A stretch of 20,116 bases of DNA, from positions 1 to 20,116 of IMG/VR virus record IMGVR_UViG_3300032093_001067; one strand, 5' to 3'. This DNA is from a virus. The notes beneath the pieces were generated by a model, which had not been told where the DNA came from, did no database searches, and worked only from the letters and a program-made list of their open reading frames with translations. Of this stretch, positions 1-8,223 are shown piece by piece. Position 1 is the stretch's first letter; the number at the start of each line of letters is the position of its first letter. Position numbers and translations under genes: made by a program.

Positions 1-1
1 G

Positions 2-688
2 AACTTCCTAGCGTATGGTCTGACACCTAGTGCCACACTTGAGCAGTTAGATATTTACTATTTTGATACTACAAATCAGAAAACTGGTACGTATACACAA
101 AGTAGCACTACCGTTACTGTTACTGTAACGGATCATGGATTAGAGACAGGTGCTTATGTATCTTTTGACGCTACTTCTGGTGCCGGAGTAGATGGAGTAT
201 TTGCAGTAACAAGAACTAGCGCAAATGTATTTACATTTACAGCCGCAACTGGTGCGACTATCACTACGTCAAATTGCACAATCACATTGCCAAGTATCGA
301 TAACACGGCAGAGCAGATACCATTAGATTCACGTACTTGGGCTGGTGGTCAGCTTATATTCGTTGGCGTTAGAAATCAGAGGATTGTGGTTTTCTCTGGT
401 GCATTGCAAGCGGCATACATTACTTCTGGAGATATTGACATTGGACGTTCTATTATCACATTGGCAAAACCTATTATCGATAATGGAATCGCGTCAGTCG
501 CAGTTGCCAGTAGAAAACTATTGTCAGATAGCGTCGAATTCGGAACAACAGCTACACCAGACTCAGATAATAGAGTGCCATTGAGAGCTAACGGTAATTA
601 CCATCGTATTAAGGTAACTCCGACCAATGCCAATTGGGAAACTATCGTAGGTTGTGAGATTGAAATTACTCAGCAGGGCAATCGATGA
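2..688 (+). CDS. Phage structural protein, C-terminal part (partial)
   Basis: The reading frame is open from the window edge to a TGA at 686-688, so the N-terminus lies outside the window. About 228 residues are visible. Residues 35-90 hold a Thr/Val-rich beta segment, with TVTVTVTDHGLETGAYVSF followed by an Asn-Val-Phe-Thr-Phe strand. This is the pattern of short Ig-like or upper-tail beta modules that recur in podovirus tail and neck proteins. The rest is beta-rich without a catalytic motif. The stop overlaps the next ATG (ATGA, 685-688), so the two genes are probably translationally coupled. A role in the tail or neck is inferred from fold and position next to other virion genes. An internal ATG or TTG start near 287 exists, but the open upstream frame argues against it. 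Confidence 0.75.
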   Translation, partial: NFLAYGLTPSATLEQLDIYYFDTTNQKTGTYTQSSTTVTVTVTDHGLETGAYVSFDATSGAGVDGVFAVTRTSANVFTFTAATGATITTSNCTITLPSIDNTAEQIPLDSRTWAGGQLIFVGVRNQRIVVFSGALQAAYITSGDIDIGRSIITLAKPIIDNGIASVAVASRKLLSDSVEFGTTATPDSDNRVPLRANGNYHRIKVTPTNANWETIVGCEIEITQQGNR

Positions 689-1002
689 CTAGATCAGTAC
701 AGTTTCGTACTCTACCTGTATTTGGTGCTGATGAACGTCAGGTTTCTGAGGTCGTTCGTGGAATTATGGACGGTAAGACAAATAATTCAGGCTATTTCAC
801 TAGCGGAACTACTACTACAACAACAGTTTTATTTGATGAGCGCATTAGTTTTGATTCTGCGATACTGTTTACTCCAATGAATGATAAGGCAGCAGCAGAA
901 ATGGATAAATTATGGGTAGGCACAAGAAATCAAGGTAATGCTGTAATTCATCATGCTTCTAACGCTCATGTATGTAACTTTATGTACATTGTGGTGGGTT
1001 AA
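685..1002 (+). CDS. Small phage structural protein
   Basis: This 105-residue protein has no enzyme motif. It has a Ser/Thr-rich centre (GYFTSGTTTTTTVLFDERIS) and a C-terminal part that reads like a compact beta domain with NAVIHHASNAHVCNFMYIVVG at its end (the last residues pair as HASNA and a hydrophobic strand). Small proteins of this pattern, with a strand rich in Thr, an 'SFDSAILFTP'-like segment and an 'A-x-V-x-H' strand near the C-terminus, are common in short-tailed phage head/tail clusters, where they are usually listed as structural or hypothetical. The ATG overlaps the previous stop as ATGA, and the TAA overlaps the next ATG (TAATG at 1000-1004). A minor virion or head-completion role is inferred from context only. 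Confidence 0.7.
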   Translation: MTRSVQFRTLPVFGADERQVSEVVRGIMDGKTNNSGYFTSGTTTTTTVLFDERISFDSAILFTPMNDKAAAEMDKLWVGTRNQGNAVIHHASNAHVCNFMYIVVG

Positions 1003-1400
1003 TGGAGTATAGATATATTGCTCCGCAGGAACTAAGACAATGGTGGGCTAGTGTAAGAACTGGCTTAGAGAAGATTAAAAGTAGGAGTCCAGAAAACTGG
1101 ATTATTGAAGATGTATATACAGACTGCTTCAATCAAAAAAGTCTGTTGTTTGTACTGATAGAGAATAACCACTACGCTGGCTTCTTTGTCATACAGCCAC
1201 AAGGTGAGACTATGCATTTGTGGGCTGCTTATTCGTTAGAAAATAGTTATGATGTTGTCGAAAATGCCTTAAAATACATAAAAGGCATGGCTACTGAAGC
1301 TAAGGTTAAATACATAACATTTTCTAGCCATAGGCGGGGTTGGTCAAGAAGGGCGGCTGATTACGGATTCCGCCCAAAAACATGGATTTGTGAGGTTTAA
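1002..1400 (+). CDS. GNAT-like acyltransferase-fold protein of the virion cluster
   Basis: This 132-residue protein has the alternating strand/helix pattern of a GNAT fold. A central strand pair runs 'FVLIENNHYAGFFVIQPQ', followed by 'MHLWAAYS', a helix, the strand 'VKYITFSSHRRGW', and a C-terminal 'ADYGFRPKTWICEV' in the position of the typical GNAT 'GFxxxxxxWEK' ending. Phage clusters often carry such a protein between tail and internal virion genes. Its substrate is unknown and it may have lost catalysis, since I see no convincing acetyl-CoA pyrophosphate loop (Q/RxxGxG/A). The start overlaps the upstream TAA (TAATG) and the stop lies 1 nt before the next start. The call rests on fold-pattern recognition, not on catalytic residues. 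Confidence 0.65.
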   Translation: MEYRYIAPQELRQWWASVRTGLEKIKSRSPENWIIEDVYTDCFNQKSLLFVLIENNHYAGFFVIQPQGETMHLWAAYSLENSYDVVENALKYIKGMATEAKVKYITFSSHRRGWSRRAADYGFRPKTWICEV

Positions 1401-1401
1401 T

Positions 1402-2139
1402 ATGGGTGGTGGCGGCGGTAGTCCTCAAAAAAGCACGACAACTGCGAGCATTGATCCTACGATTGCTCCGTATGTTCAATATGGCTTAGAAGAAGGTAAG
1501 CGGCTATATGAGTCTCAGGCTCCTACATTCTTCCCCGGTCAGACTTACGTATCTCCTTCGGCTCAGACTCAGGAAGCCTTGCGTATGGCTCAAGAGCGAG
1601 CTATGGCAGGTTCTCCGCTTACTCAAGCAGCACAGGCAGAGACATTAGCTACGATTCAAGGACGAGGCGTTAACCCATTCCTAGCGGGTGCTTTAGAGCA
1701 GACGAATAGATTGGCTGGTGAAGATTATCTGCGTAACATACGGCAACTTCAATCAGGTGCATCGTCAATGGGGCGTTATGGCTCTGCTGCTCAAGGTCAG
1801 CTAACAGGTCAGGCTCAGGATGTTTATGCTCGTGCTCTAGCGGAACGAGGTGGTCAATTAGCGTATCAGAGTGCTGAGGCTGAACGTGCTCGTCAGATAG
1901 CGGCTGTTGGTGCGGCTCCTCAGATGGCTGCTCAGGATTATGCTGACATTCAGCGATTACTTAGCGTTGGTGGTGCTAGAGAAGCTCAGAGTGCGGCTGA
2001 ATTGCAAGATCAAATAAATCGTTTTAACTTCCAGCAAAACCTACCACAAGCAAAATTAAGTCAGTTTGCTAACCTATTCTCTAGCGTTCCGCAGGGTTCT
2101 ACTACGGTGCAGCAAGCGACACCACAAGGGGGTAAATAA
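1402..2139 (+). CDS. Gln/Ala-rich internal virion protein
   Basis: I chose ATG 1402 (MGGGGGSPQK...) over the GTG at 1390. A GAGG ribosome-binding site at 1392-1395 sits 6 nt before 1402, and Gly-rich starts like this are usual for the family. The 245-residue protein is almost wholly helical, rich in Gln and Ala, with segments such as QLQSGASSMGRYGSAAQGQ (about residues 109-127) followed by long Ala/Glu/Arg helices. No enzymatic motif is seen. Proteins of this composition, next to two larger ones of similar style, are typical of short-tailed phages whose internal core proteins are injected with the DNA. That role is inferred. The stop overlaps the next ATG (TAATGG). Confidence 0.7.
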   Translation: MGGGGGSPQKSTTTASIDPTIAPYVQYGLEEGKRLYESQAPTFFPGQTYVSPSAQTQEALRMAQERAMAGSPLTQAAQAETLATIQGRGVNPFLAGALEQTNRLAGEDYLRNIRQLQSGASSMGRYGSAAQGQLTGQAQDVYARALAERGGQLAYQSAEAERARQIAAVGAAPQMAAQDYADIQRLLSVGGAREAQSAAELQDQINRFNFQQNLPQAKLSQFANLFSSVPQGSTTVQQATPQGGK

Positions 2140-2537
2140 TGGCTGATCCTATTACGGCAGGTGCAGTTGCTTCTTCGCTTATGCCTGCGGCTGGTGCTGC
2201 TACGGCTGCTTCTATTCCAACTCTTGCTAGTTATGGTGCATTAGTAGGTGGGATGGGTGGAGCGGCTGCTGCTCCTTCGATTACTGGCGCATTAACTAAT
2301 GGATTGGCTACTGGTAGCTCATTATTTGGTCAAGGTGGGATGTTGTCTCAGGCTAATCAAGGTTTAAGCGTATTTAACCAAGCTAACCAAGCATTTGGTG
2401 GAGGCGATCAACAAATGCAAATGGCTCCAGTAGGTCAGATTCAACGAAGTCAGATTCAGCCAATAGATTATATGAGTTTATTGAATCCGCAGAATCAGTC
2501 AGTTATCCGAACACCACAAATTTCGTTATTGGGGTGA
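2139..2537 (+). CDS. Small Ala/Gly/Gln-rich virion-associated protein
   Basis: This is a 132-residue protein. Residues 1-60 are hydrophobic and small-residue rich (Ala, Gly, Ser), with GALVGGMGGAAAAP-type stretches that could form a membrane-inserting helix pair. The C-terminal half is Gln/Asn/Met-rich (GGGDQQMQMAPVGQIQRSQI). No known domain is recognised. The start overlaps the preceding stop (TAATG at 2137-2141), and the next gene begins 3 nt after its TGA. Between two putative ejection proteins, a minor internal or DNA-transfer protein is a reasonable guess. It could equally be a scaffold-like accessory protein. Confidence 0.6.
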   Translation: MADPITAGAVASSLMPAAGAATAASIPTLASYGALVGGMGGAAAAPSITGALTNGLATGSSLFGQGGMLSQANQGLSVFNQANQAFGGGDQQMQMAPVGQIQRSQIQPIDYMSLLNPQNQSVIRTPQISLLG

Positions 2538-2540
2538 TAT

Positions 2541-4109
2541 ATGGCTACTTATGATGAAATGATTAATCAATTAAGTCCAGAACAAGTACGTCAATTGTTT
2601 AATCAAGGTTATCCAAGTGAATTACCTCAAAGCATGACGCTTCTTGATTACATTAATCCTAAAAGTTATATAGACCCAAGAGCTGCTGACCGAGTTGTAC
2701 CGCAAAATAGTGCAACTCAAACAGTTGCTCCTGCTGCGAATAGAGTTTCTATGCCTAATTTAAGCGGCTTAACTGACTACCTTCCTAGTATGAATACTTT
2801 GAGCGGTTTGGTTCCTAGAGAGATTCCTAATGTATTTGGTCAAAGAAACCCATTATATGAAGGATTGTTAGGAGCACCTCAAGCTCAAGCATTATCTAAA
2901 CAATCTAATATTTCTGGATTGCTAGGTGCTGCTGCTGCATTGGTTTCTGGCATGGGTAAGCAAGGTAGCAGACGGTCTGCTGCTCAGAATATATTAAGTG
3001 CTTTAGGTGCAGGTTATGGTTCTGCTAATCAGCAATATCAGCAAGGACTACAAAACTATAGTCAAGCACAGCAATTAGGAATTCAGCAACGTCAGCAAGC
3101 TGGTGTTCAAGCTATGAAGATGAAGTATCCTGACTTGGCTGATGAGTTTGATACTAATCCTGCTGGTGCTTTCCGTATTGTTTCTGAGCGTGAAGCTGCT
3201 GCTAAGAAACCTACTGTTGTTAGCGAAGGCGGAACATTAGTAAGTCCTACTGGTGAAGTTCTTTATTCATCTACAAAAACTAAGCCACAAGCAAGAATGC
3301 TTACAGGTGATGAGCTTACTCAATTAGGGTTGCCTACCAGTAGTGGTCAAAAGTATCAAATAGACGCTAATGGCAAAGTTGATTTAATTCAAGGTACTGC
3401 GCCAAATAAACCAGCTACAAGTATTGAGGAGTTTCAATTTTATCAATCTCAAGGAGGTAAAAAATCCTATGAGAACTTTATGAAAGATAAAACTCCTAGC
3501 ACTAGCGTAACTGTTAATACTGGTGAACTAAGCAAAGGCACAAAAGGAAAGTTAGAAGAAACTATATTATCTACTGGTGACGCCGTTACTAGATTAAATG
3601 ATATTCAAGCATCTTATCGTCCTGAATATCAAACAATTCAATTTAAAGGTGCGCAACAATGGTCAACATTAAAAGATAAATTTTCTACTTTAAAACCAAA
3701 TGAACAAGCGCAGTTATCAAGATTTGCTCAATATAGACAAAATACAACTCAAAATTTAAATCTAACAATTAAAGAATTGACTGGCGCAGCTATGGGTGAA
3801 AAGGAAGCTGAACGCATTATCTCTACATTGCCTAATGCTGGCACAAGTATATTTGATGGTGATAGCCCAACTGAATTTAAGTCAAAACTTGATAATGCTT
3901 TACAGAAAACAAAATGGGCACTTGCTCGTAAAAATTATTCTTTAAGAAATAATCTTGAGTGGAAAAATATTCCATTGGATAGTGTTCCTGAAATAGTTAA
4001 TAAACGAGGAAAAGAAATAGAAAAAGCATATAACTTAGACCCTAAAGACCCTGCTACTGAAAAAACTGTTCAGCGTCAGTTAGCTGCTGAATTTGGCATT
4101 TCTTTCTGA
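2541..4109 (+). CDS. Internal virion / DNA ejection-type protein
   Basis: This 522-residue protein has no catalytic motif. Residues 1-110 are Pro/Asn-rich and probably disordered. Residues 115-160 contain a small-residue hydrophobic segment (GLLGAAAALVSGMG). Residues 160-195 are extremely Gln/Tyr-rich (NQQYQQGLQNYSQAQQ). The C-terminal 180 residues are helical and include a conserved-looking module 'LTGAAMGEKEAERIISTLPNAG', then 'PTEFKSKL', which I recognise from phage internal and structural proteins. The second half of the gene is visibly more AT-rich than the first. A GGGG/GGTGA purine patch just upstream (2531-2537) can serve as ribosome-binding site. The role in DNA transfer is inferred from composition and neighbourhood. 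Confidence 0.65.
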   Translation: MATYDEMINQLSPEQVRQLFNQGYPSELPQSMTLLDYINPKSYIDPRAADRVVPQNSATQTVAPAANRVSMPNLSGLTDYLPSMNTLSGLVPREIPNVFGQRNPLYEGLLGAPQAQALSKQSNISGLLGAAAALVSGMGKQGSRRSAAQNILSALGAGYGSANQQYQQGLQNYSQAQQLGIQQRQQAGVQAMKMKYPDLADEFDTNPAGAFRIVSEREAAAKKPTVVSEGGTLVSPTGEVLYSSTKTKPQARMLTGDELTQLGLPTSSGQKYQIDANGKVDLIQGTAPNKPATSIEEFQFYQSQGGKKSYENFMKDKTPSTSVTVNTGELSKGTKGKLEETILSTGDAVTRLNDIQASYRPEYQTIQFKGAQQWSTLKDKFSTLKPNEQAQLSRFAQYRQNTTQNLNLTIKELTGAAMGEKEAERIISTLPNAGTSIFDGDSPTEFKSKLDNALQKTKWALARKNYSLRNNLEWKNIPLDSVPEIVNKRGKEIEKAYNLDPKDPATEKTVQRQLAAEFGISF

Positions 4110-4117
4110 GATTAATT

Positions 4118-6178
4118 ATGGCTGATATTGATTACGCTAGTAGATTATTTTCAGGACAAGCTAAGGAAGCTCCTCCTGAACAACAAGTTGATTACGCGTC
4201 TAAATTGTTTTCTGGGACTCCTAGTATTGGTGCTGCTCCTAGTTTAGAAAAGCCTCCTGTAGCTATTTCTGAGCCTTCTATGGCTGCATCTGCTCTTACT
4301 GCTTTAGGTGGTGGTGTTCCTACGGATAAGCAATCTGCTATTAATTTCTTTGCTAAACAACGTGGTATATCTCCTAGACGATACACAATTATTGATGGCG
4401 ATATAGCGTATCAGGCTGACGATGGTAAGTTCTATAAAGAAATAGTAGGTGCAGGTGCTAAGGCTGCTTATTACGCTCCTGATGTGCTTGAAATGGCTCC
4501 TGATATAGCTGCTGGTATTGCTTTAGCTCCTACTGCTTTAGTTAACCCATTGTTAGCTGCTGGTGGCGTTGGTGGTGTATCTGCTGCAAGTAATTTTGCT
4601 AGACAGAAAATAGCACAAGCATTAAGCGGACAAGAAATTGATCCTTATCAAATAGGTCTAGCTGGTCTATTGTCTGGTACTGCTGAATTAGCTCCTGTTG
4701 CTCGTCAGGCAATGGTAGAGCGTAGATTGGCTAAGGATATAGCGCAAGTTAATCCTAGTATGGTTAGTTCATTAAGGTCTAAGGCGGGTAAGGTTGGAGT
4801 TGCTTTAACTCCTGCTGAACTTACTGATATGGCTTCATTAATGGCACAGCAGAAAGTTATAGGTAATGTTCCTGAGTCTACTAAAAAGATGCAGGACTTC
4901 TACAAGAAGCGTGAAGCTCAGGTGCAAGGTGCAGTAGATGATTATTTAGGTAATTTATCTAAAGTTGGAGATCGTGCTGAAGCTGGTAATGAAGGTTTAC
5001 AAGCACTTAAAAATCAAGAAGCAGCTTTAAAGCAAGCTAGAAGTGATGCTGCTGCTCCTATTTATACGGCTGCTTTTGAGGCATCTGTTCCAGTAAATAC
5101 AAAGCCAGTATTAAATCAAATTGATGATATGTTGAAAACGCAGCCTCCTTCTGGTGTTGCTGCTAATTATCTAAAGAAAATAAAAACTCTACTAACTAGA
5201 AATGACATACCTGCTGTTGATGACGAAGGAAATAGAATTTTAGATGAAGCTGGTAACGCAGTTTTTAAATCAGGTGCAGAAGATAGACTTCCTAATTTAC
5301 AAAATGTAAAGTTTGAGATTGATGCAATGTTTAAAGACCCTAAAGGTACATTTAGCTCTTTAGACTCAACTATTCAAGCAAAACTTGCTGGAATTCATGA
5401 TAATTTATTAGAGCAAATGGGCAAGGATAATCCTGATTATATTGCTGCTAATGAAAAATTTACAGAATTGTCAGCTCCTTTAAATGAACTTAATAAACGT
5501 ATTACTGGTGCGTCATTGATGAAAATGTCACCAGATAATATTAAGAACTTTGCTAATAGAATATTTGAGAATCCTAGTCCTGACGTTATTAAATACGCTA
5601 GAAAGCAAATTACTGAAGGTGGTGGTGAAGATGCCTGGAATGCAGTTACTAGGGCTTACTTAGAAGAACAATGGGCATTAGCTAAGAAGCCATCTAAATC
5701 GCAGCAAGGTGCTAAGTTTGATACAGGTAACACTTGGCAGAATGTAATTATGGGTGATCCTAAGCAGATGAAAGCTATGCAAGCTGCATTGCCTCCTGCT
5801 CAGTTTCAAGCATTGCGTGACTTAGCTGAGGTGCTAGAGGCTGCTGGTCGAGTTAAAAAGTTAGGTTCTGATACTGCATTTAATCAGCTAATTACTGAAG
5901 AACTAATGAAGAATCCTCCGGTTACTAGCATCACTACTGGTGTGGCTAGGGTTACTGGTGCTGCTTTACAGCCACTACAATATGGCAAGATGATTGCAGA
6001 CTGGGCTACTAGAAAAGATGCTTCAGCTAATGCAGCAAATATCGCAGACATAATCACAAGTCCTGACGGTATTTCACGGCTTAAAGAGTTAAAGAAAATG
6101 TCACCAACATCAGCTAAACGGTGGGCTGGAATGGCACAATTGTTGTCTGGTGCTGGAATATTGGCTATAGAGGAATAA
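4118..6178 (+). CDS. Large internal virion protein with N-terminal DYASxLFSG repeats
   Basis: At 686 residues this is the largest protein in the window. A short motif is repeated at the N-terminus (DYASRLFSG near residues 5-13 and DYASKLFSG near 25-33), separated by a Pro/Glu/Gln linker. A hydrophobic small-residue region follows (about residues 120-160, APDIAAGIALAPTALVNPLL), long enough to enter a membrane. Most of the remainder is predicted helical, with Lys/Asp/Glu-rich coiled segments and a Pro/Gly-poor core. No lytic transglycosylase or peptidase motif was found. It sits last in the structural run before the fibre gene, the usual place for large ejected core proteins. Function is inferred. 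Confidence 0.65.
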   Translation: MADIDYASRLFSGQAKEAPPEQQVDYASKLFSGTPSIGAAPSLEKPPVAISEPSMAASALTALGGGVPTDKQSAINFFAKQRGISPRRYTIIDGDIAYQADDGKFYKEIVGAGAKAAYYAPDVLEMAPDIAAGIALAPTALVNPLLAAGGVGGVSAASNFARQKIAQALSGQEIDPYQIGLAGLLSGTAELAPVARQAMVERRLAKDIAQVNPSMVSSLRSKAGKVGVALTPAELTDMASLMAQQKVIGNVPESTKKMQDFYKKREAQVQGAVDDYLGNLSKVGDRAEAGNEGLQALKNQEAALKQARSDAAAPIYTAAFEASVPVNTKPVLNQIDDMLKTQPPSGVAANYLKKIKTLLTRNDIPAVDDEGNRILDEAGNAVFKSGAEDRLPNLQNVKFEIDAMFKDPKGTFSSLDSTIQAKLAGIHDNLLEQMGKDNPDYIAANEKFTELSAPLNELNKRITGASLMKMSPDNIKNFANRIFENPSPDVIKYARKQITEGGGEDAWNAVTRAYLEEQWALAKKPSKSQQGAKFDTGNTWQNVIMGDPKQMKAMQAALPPAQFQALRDLAEVLEAAGRVKKLGSDTAFNQLITEELMKNPPVTSITTGVARVTGAALQPLQYGKMIADWATRKDASANAANIADIITSPDGISRLKELKKMSPTSAKRWAGMAQLLSGAGILAIEE

Positions 6179-6181
6179 ATC

Positions 6182-6895
6182 ATGGCAAAGAACAAGATTA
6201 GTGAATACAGTGCTACAGCATCCAATAATACAGACATTGGAGGCATAAATATCGCGGAAGGTTGCGCTCCATCAGGTATTAACAATGCTATCCGTGAGTT
6301 AATGGCACAGCTTAAAGATCAGCAAACAGGCACAGACGCTGATAGCTTCGTCGTAGGTGGTGCATTTACTTGTACTGGTGCTGCTGTATTTAGCTCGACT
6401 GTGGCGTTAGGCGCATCAGCTACGGCTACGACTCAATCGGCAAACGATAACTCTACTAAGGTAGCTACGACTGCTTATGTGGCTGCTGTTATTCCTAGTG
6501 GTGTTATTGTTATCTGGTCTGGTTCTGCTGGTGCTATTCCTAGCGGATGGAATCTATGTAACGGCTCTAACGGAACTCCTGATCTACGTGATCGATTTGT
6601 AGTAGGTGCTGGCTCTACGTATGCTGTAGGTAATACTGGTGGTACTAAGGATGCAATTGTAGTTAGCCATAGTCACTCAATTAGCGATTCAGGTCACTCT
6701 CATGACGTTAGAATTCCTAGCAGAGCAGTTGGAAATAATGCTACTGCTTTGTATTCAACTAGTGATGGATCAACAAAATCAACAGTTACATCAGACTCAG
6801 CAAACACAGGTATCTCAATTAACTCAACTGGTGATTCTGGTACTAACGCTAACCTTCCACCATATTATGCGTTATGTTACATTCAAAAAAGCTAA
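6182..6895 (+). CDS. Tail fibre protein with tail-collar domain
   Basis: This 237-residue protein probably binds the host receptor. Residues 1-45 carry the N-terminal module common to many phage fibres (ISEYSATASNNTDIGGINI, then EG-x-P-x-x-INNAIRELMAQLK), presumably the tail-attachment part. Residues 105-150 form a phage tail-collar domain: 'IPSGWNLCNGSNGTPDLRDRF' region with the hallmark P-x-G-W-x-x-C-x-G, P-D-L-R and F-x-V-G-x-G. A His-rich metal-binding stretch (SHSHSISDSGHSH, near 160-175) and a C-terminal PPYYALCYIQK strand end the fold, as in short tail fibres that bind metal ions. The gene starts 3 nt after the upstream stop. An inserted endonuclease gene follows. Confidence 0.9.
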   Translation: MAKNKISEYSATASNNTDIGGINIAEGCAPSGINNAIRELMAQLKDQQTGTDADSFVVGGAFTCTGAAVFSSTVALGASATATTQSANDNSTKVATTAYVAAVIPSGVIVIWSGSAGAIPSGWNLCNGSNGTPDLRDRFVVGAGSTYAVGNTGGTKDAIVVSHSHSISDSGHSHDVRIPSRAVGNNATALYSTSDGSTKSTVTSDSANTGISINSTGDSGTNANLPPYYALCYIQKS

Positions 6896-6904
6896 TAAAA
6901 TTTT

Positions 6905-7417
6905 ATGACTGGAGATATACTTTACACATCAAATTGTCCTTCTTGCGGCATAGAAAAAATAGGACGCAAGAGAGATGTTGGAAAGTTATGTAAACCTTGC
7001 AATATGAGATTAATAGAAAAAGAGCATAGGCATAAAAAAATTAAAGAAAATAAACTGACAGTAGCTGAATATTCTAAAAGACATAGAGATAAATATAAAA
7101 CTGATGATAAAACAAGATTAAATAGATTGCTTCAACAAGCAAGAATACGAGCTAAATCTAAAAATTTAGAATGTACTTTAACTATTGATGATCTTATTGA
7201 AGCATTTCCTAAAGATAAAAAATGTCCTGTATTTGGAATAGATTTATTTTGGGGTGAAGGTAGTAATAGAAACAATAGTCCTAGTTTAGATAGATTTGAT
7301 TCCAGTTTAGGTTATACAAAAGACAATGTTTGCATAATTAGTTGGAAAGCAAATAGAATCAAAAGCGATGCTACATTAGAAGAAATTGAAGCAATTTTGT
7401 ATTATATGAAAGCCTAA
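6905..7417 (+). CDS. Free-standing HNH homing-type endonuclease
   Basis: This 170-residue protein is predicted to cut DNA and spread its own gene. Two CxxC pairs (residues 11/14 and 29/32) form an N-terminal zinc knuckle. A Lys/Arg-rich linker follows. The C-terminal half has the phage HNH pattern: CPVFGI near 112, then NSPSLDRFDSSLGY, NVCIISWKANRIKSDAT near 130-160, with the D-R-x-D, N-V and A-N-x-x-K elements. The gene is clearly more AT-rich and Lys/Asn-codon-rich than both neighbours. It has no obvious Shine-Dalgarno sequence and sits cleanly between the fibre and lysis genes. All of this suggests acquisition as a mobile gene. I see no intron or split host gene around it. Confidence 0.85.
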   Translation: MTGDILYTSNCPSCGIEKIGRKRDVGKLCKPCNMRLIEKEHRHKKIKENKLTVAEYSKRHRDKYKTDDKTRLNRLLQQARIRAKSKNLECTLTIDDLIEAFPKDKKCPVFGIDLFWGEGSNRNNSPSLDRFDSSLGYTKDNVCIISWKANRIKSDATLEEIEAILYYMKA

Positions 7418-7418
7418 C

Positions 7419-7604
7419 ATGGACAAAATACAACTAACTGACGAGCAGATTGACCATATTGCTGAACGTGCTGCTGAGGTAGCATTCAAGCGTATCTATG
7501 AAGAAGTAGGTCGGTCAGTTGTTAAAAAGATATTCTGGATTGTTGGTGCTGGTGCTCTAGGTCTAATGATCTGGATGGCTGGTAACGGTCAACTACCTAA
7601 GTAA
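7419..7604 (+). CDS. Small single-span membrane protein, holin candidate
   Basis: This is a 61-residue protein. Residues 1-36 are a charged amphipathic helix (LTDEQIDHIAERAAEVAFK...). One transmembrane segment spans about residues 38-56 (KIFWIVGAGALGLMIWMAG), followed by a short polar tail. This layout, placed directly before other membrane proteins and a lysozyme, is common for phage holin or antiholin candidates, but there is no diagnostic holin motif. The gene begins 1 nt after the inserted HNH gene and lacks a clear ribosome-binding site there, so its translation may depend on reinitiation. Its TAA is 1 nt before the next GTG start. Confidence 0.6.
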   Translation: MDKIQLTDEQIDHIAERAAEVAFKRIYEEVGRSVVKKIFWIVGAGALGLMIWMAGNGQLPK

Positions 7605-7605
7605 T

Positions 7606-8223
7606 GTGGACCCACTTACAATTCTTGCTGCTGCAAAACTGGCTGCAAGTGCAATCAAACAAGGCTGTGAACTGTATCAACAGGCTAAAGCTGATGGTAT
7701 GGAATTGGTTGATGCATACGGTAAAGCCAAAGATGTGGTTGCTGACATTAGTAGTCATTTGGGTGGATTTTTAAAAGCGCATGAGCAACTTGAGAAACAC
7801 GTTCACGAGGAAGAATTAAAGACTAAGAAGGTTCGTGATCCTGAGCTATCGGTAAATCAGGAAGCGTTTAACAGAGTAATGGCTGTAAAAGAAATGCAAA
7901 GGCTAGAAACAGAATTACGCGAAACCCTCGTATATTCGGCTCCTAAAGAACTTGGTGCTATTTGGTCAGCTTTTGAGGCTATGAGGGATAAGGTTAAGGC
8001 AGAACGAGCAGAGGTTCAACGTCATGAATTACTAAAGCAACAGGCGGCGGTATGGCGACGGGCAAGTATAAGAAGAAAAATCGCGGAGCAGATGACATCA
8101 ATAATCGCGGTAGTGTTCATAATATTGTGGTTCCTATGGCTAATGATACTCCTGAGAACGAGCCACACATACCGTTCACTTTACTTCTCACCATCTTGGT
8201 ACTGTGTATTGTGCTCGTTATAG
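7606..8223 (+). CDS. Coiled-coil protein with C-terminal membrane anchor (lysis region)
   Basis: I take the GTG at 7606 as start, giving MDPLTILAAAKLAASAIKQG, a beginning seen in phage proteins beside holins. An ATG at 7604 lies in another frame and gives only a short peptide. The 205-residue protein is helical, with a long charged region (residues 75-165) that should form a coiled coil. A strong transmembrane segment lies near the C-terminus (IIAVVFIILWFLWLMILL, about 166-183), then a Cys/Tyr/Ser-rich tail. The last 172 nt overlap a second membrane-protein gene in another frame (8052-8345). The function is unknown. A tail-anchored accessory lysis or virion-assembly factor fits the neighbourhood, but nothing proves it. 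Confidence 0.6.
   Translation: MDPLTILAAAKLAASAIKQGCELYQQAKADGMELVDAYGKAKDVVADISSHLGGFLKAHEQLEKHVHEEELKTKKVRDPELSVNQEAFNRVMAVKEMQRLETELRETLVYSAPKELGAIWSAFEAMRDKVKAERAEVQRHELLKQQAAVWRRASIRRKIAEQMTSIIAVVFIILWFLWLMILLRTSHTYRSLYFSPSWYCVLCSL

Noticed and set aside
5884-6285. 133-codon antisense frame across the end of the large virion gene and the fibre start
   Set aside because: It covers two well-supported sense genes and their junction, has no ribosome site, and its hydrophobic composition reflects reverse-complemented Ala/Gly codons.
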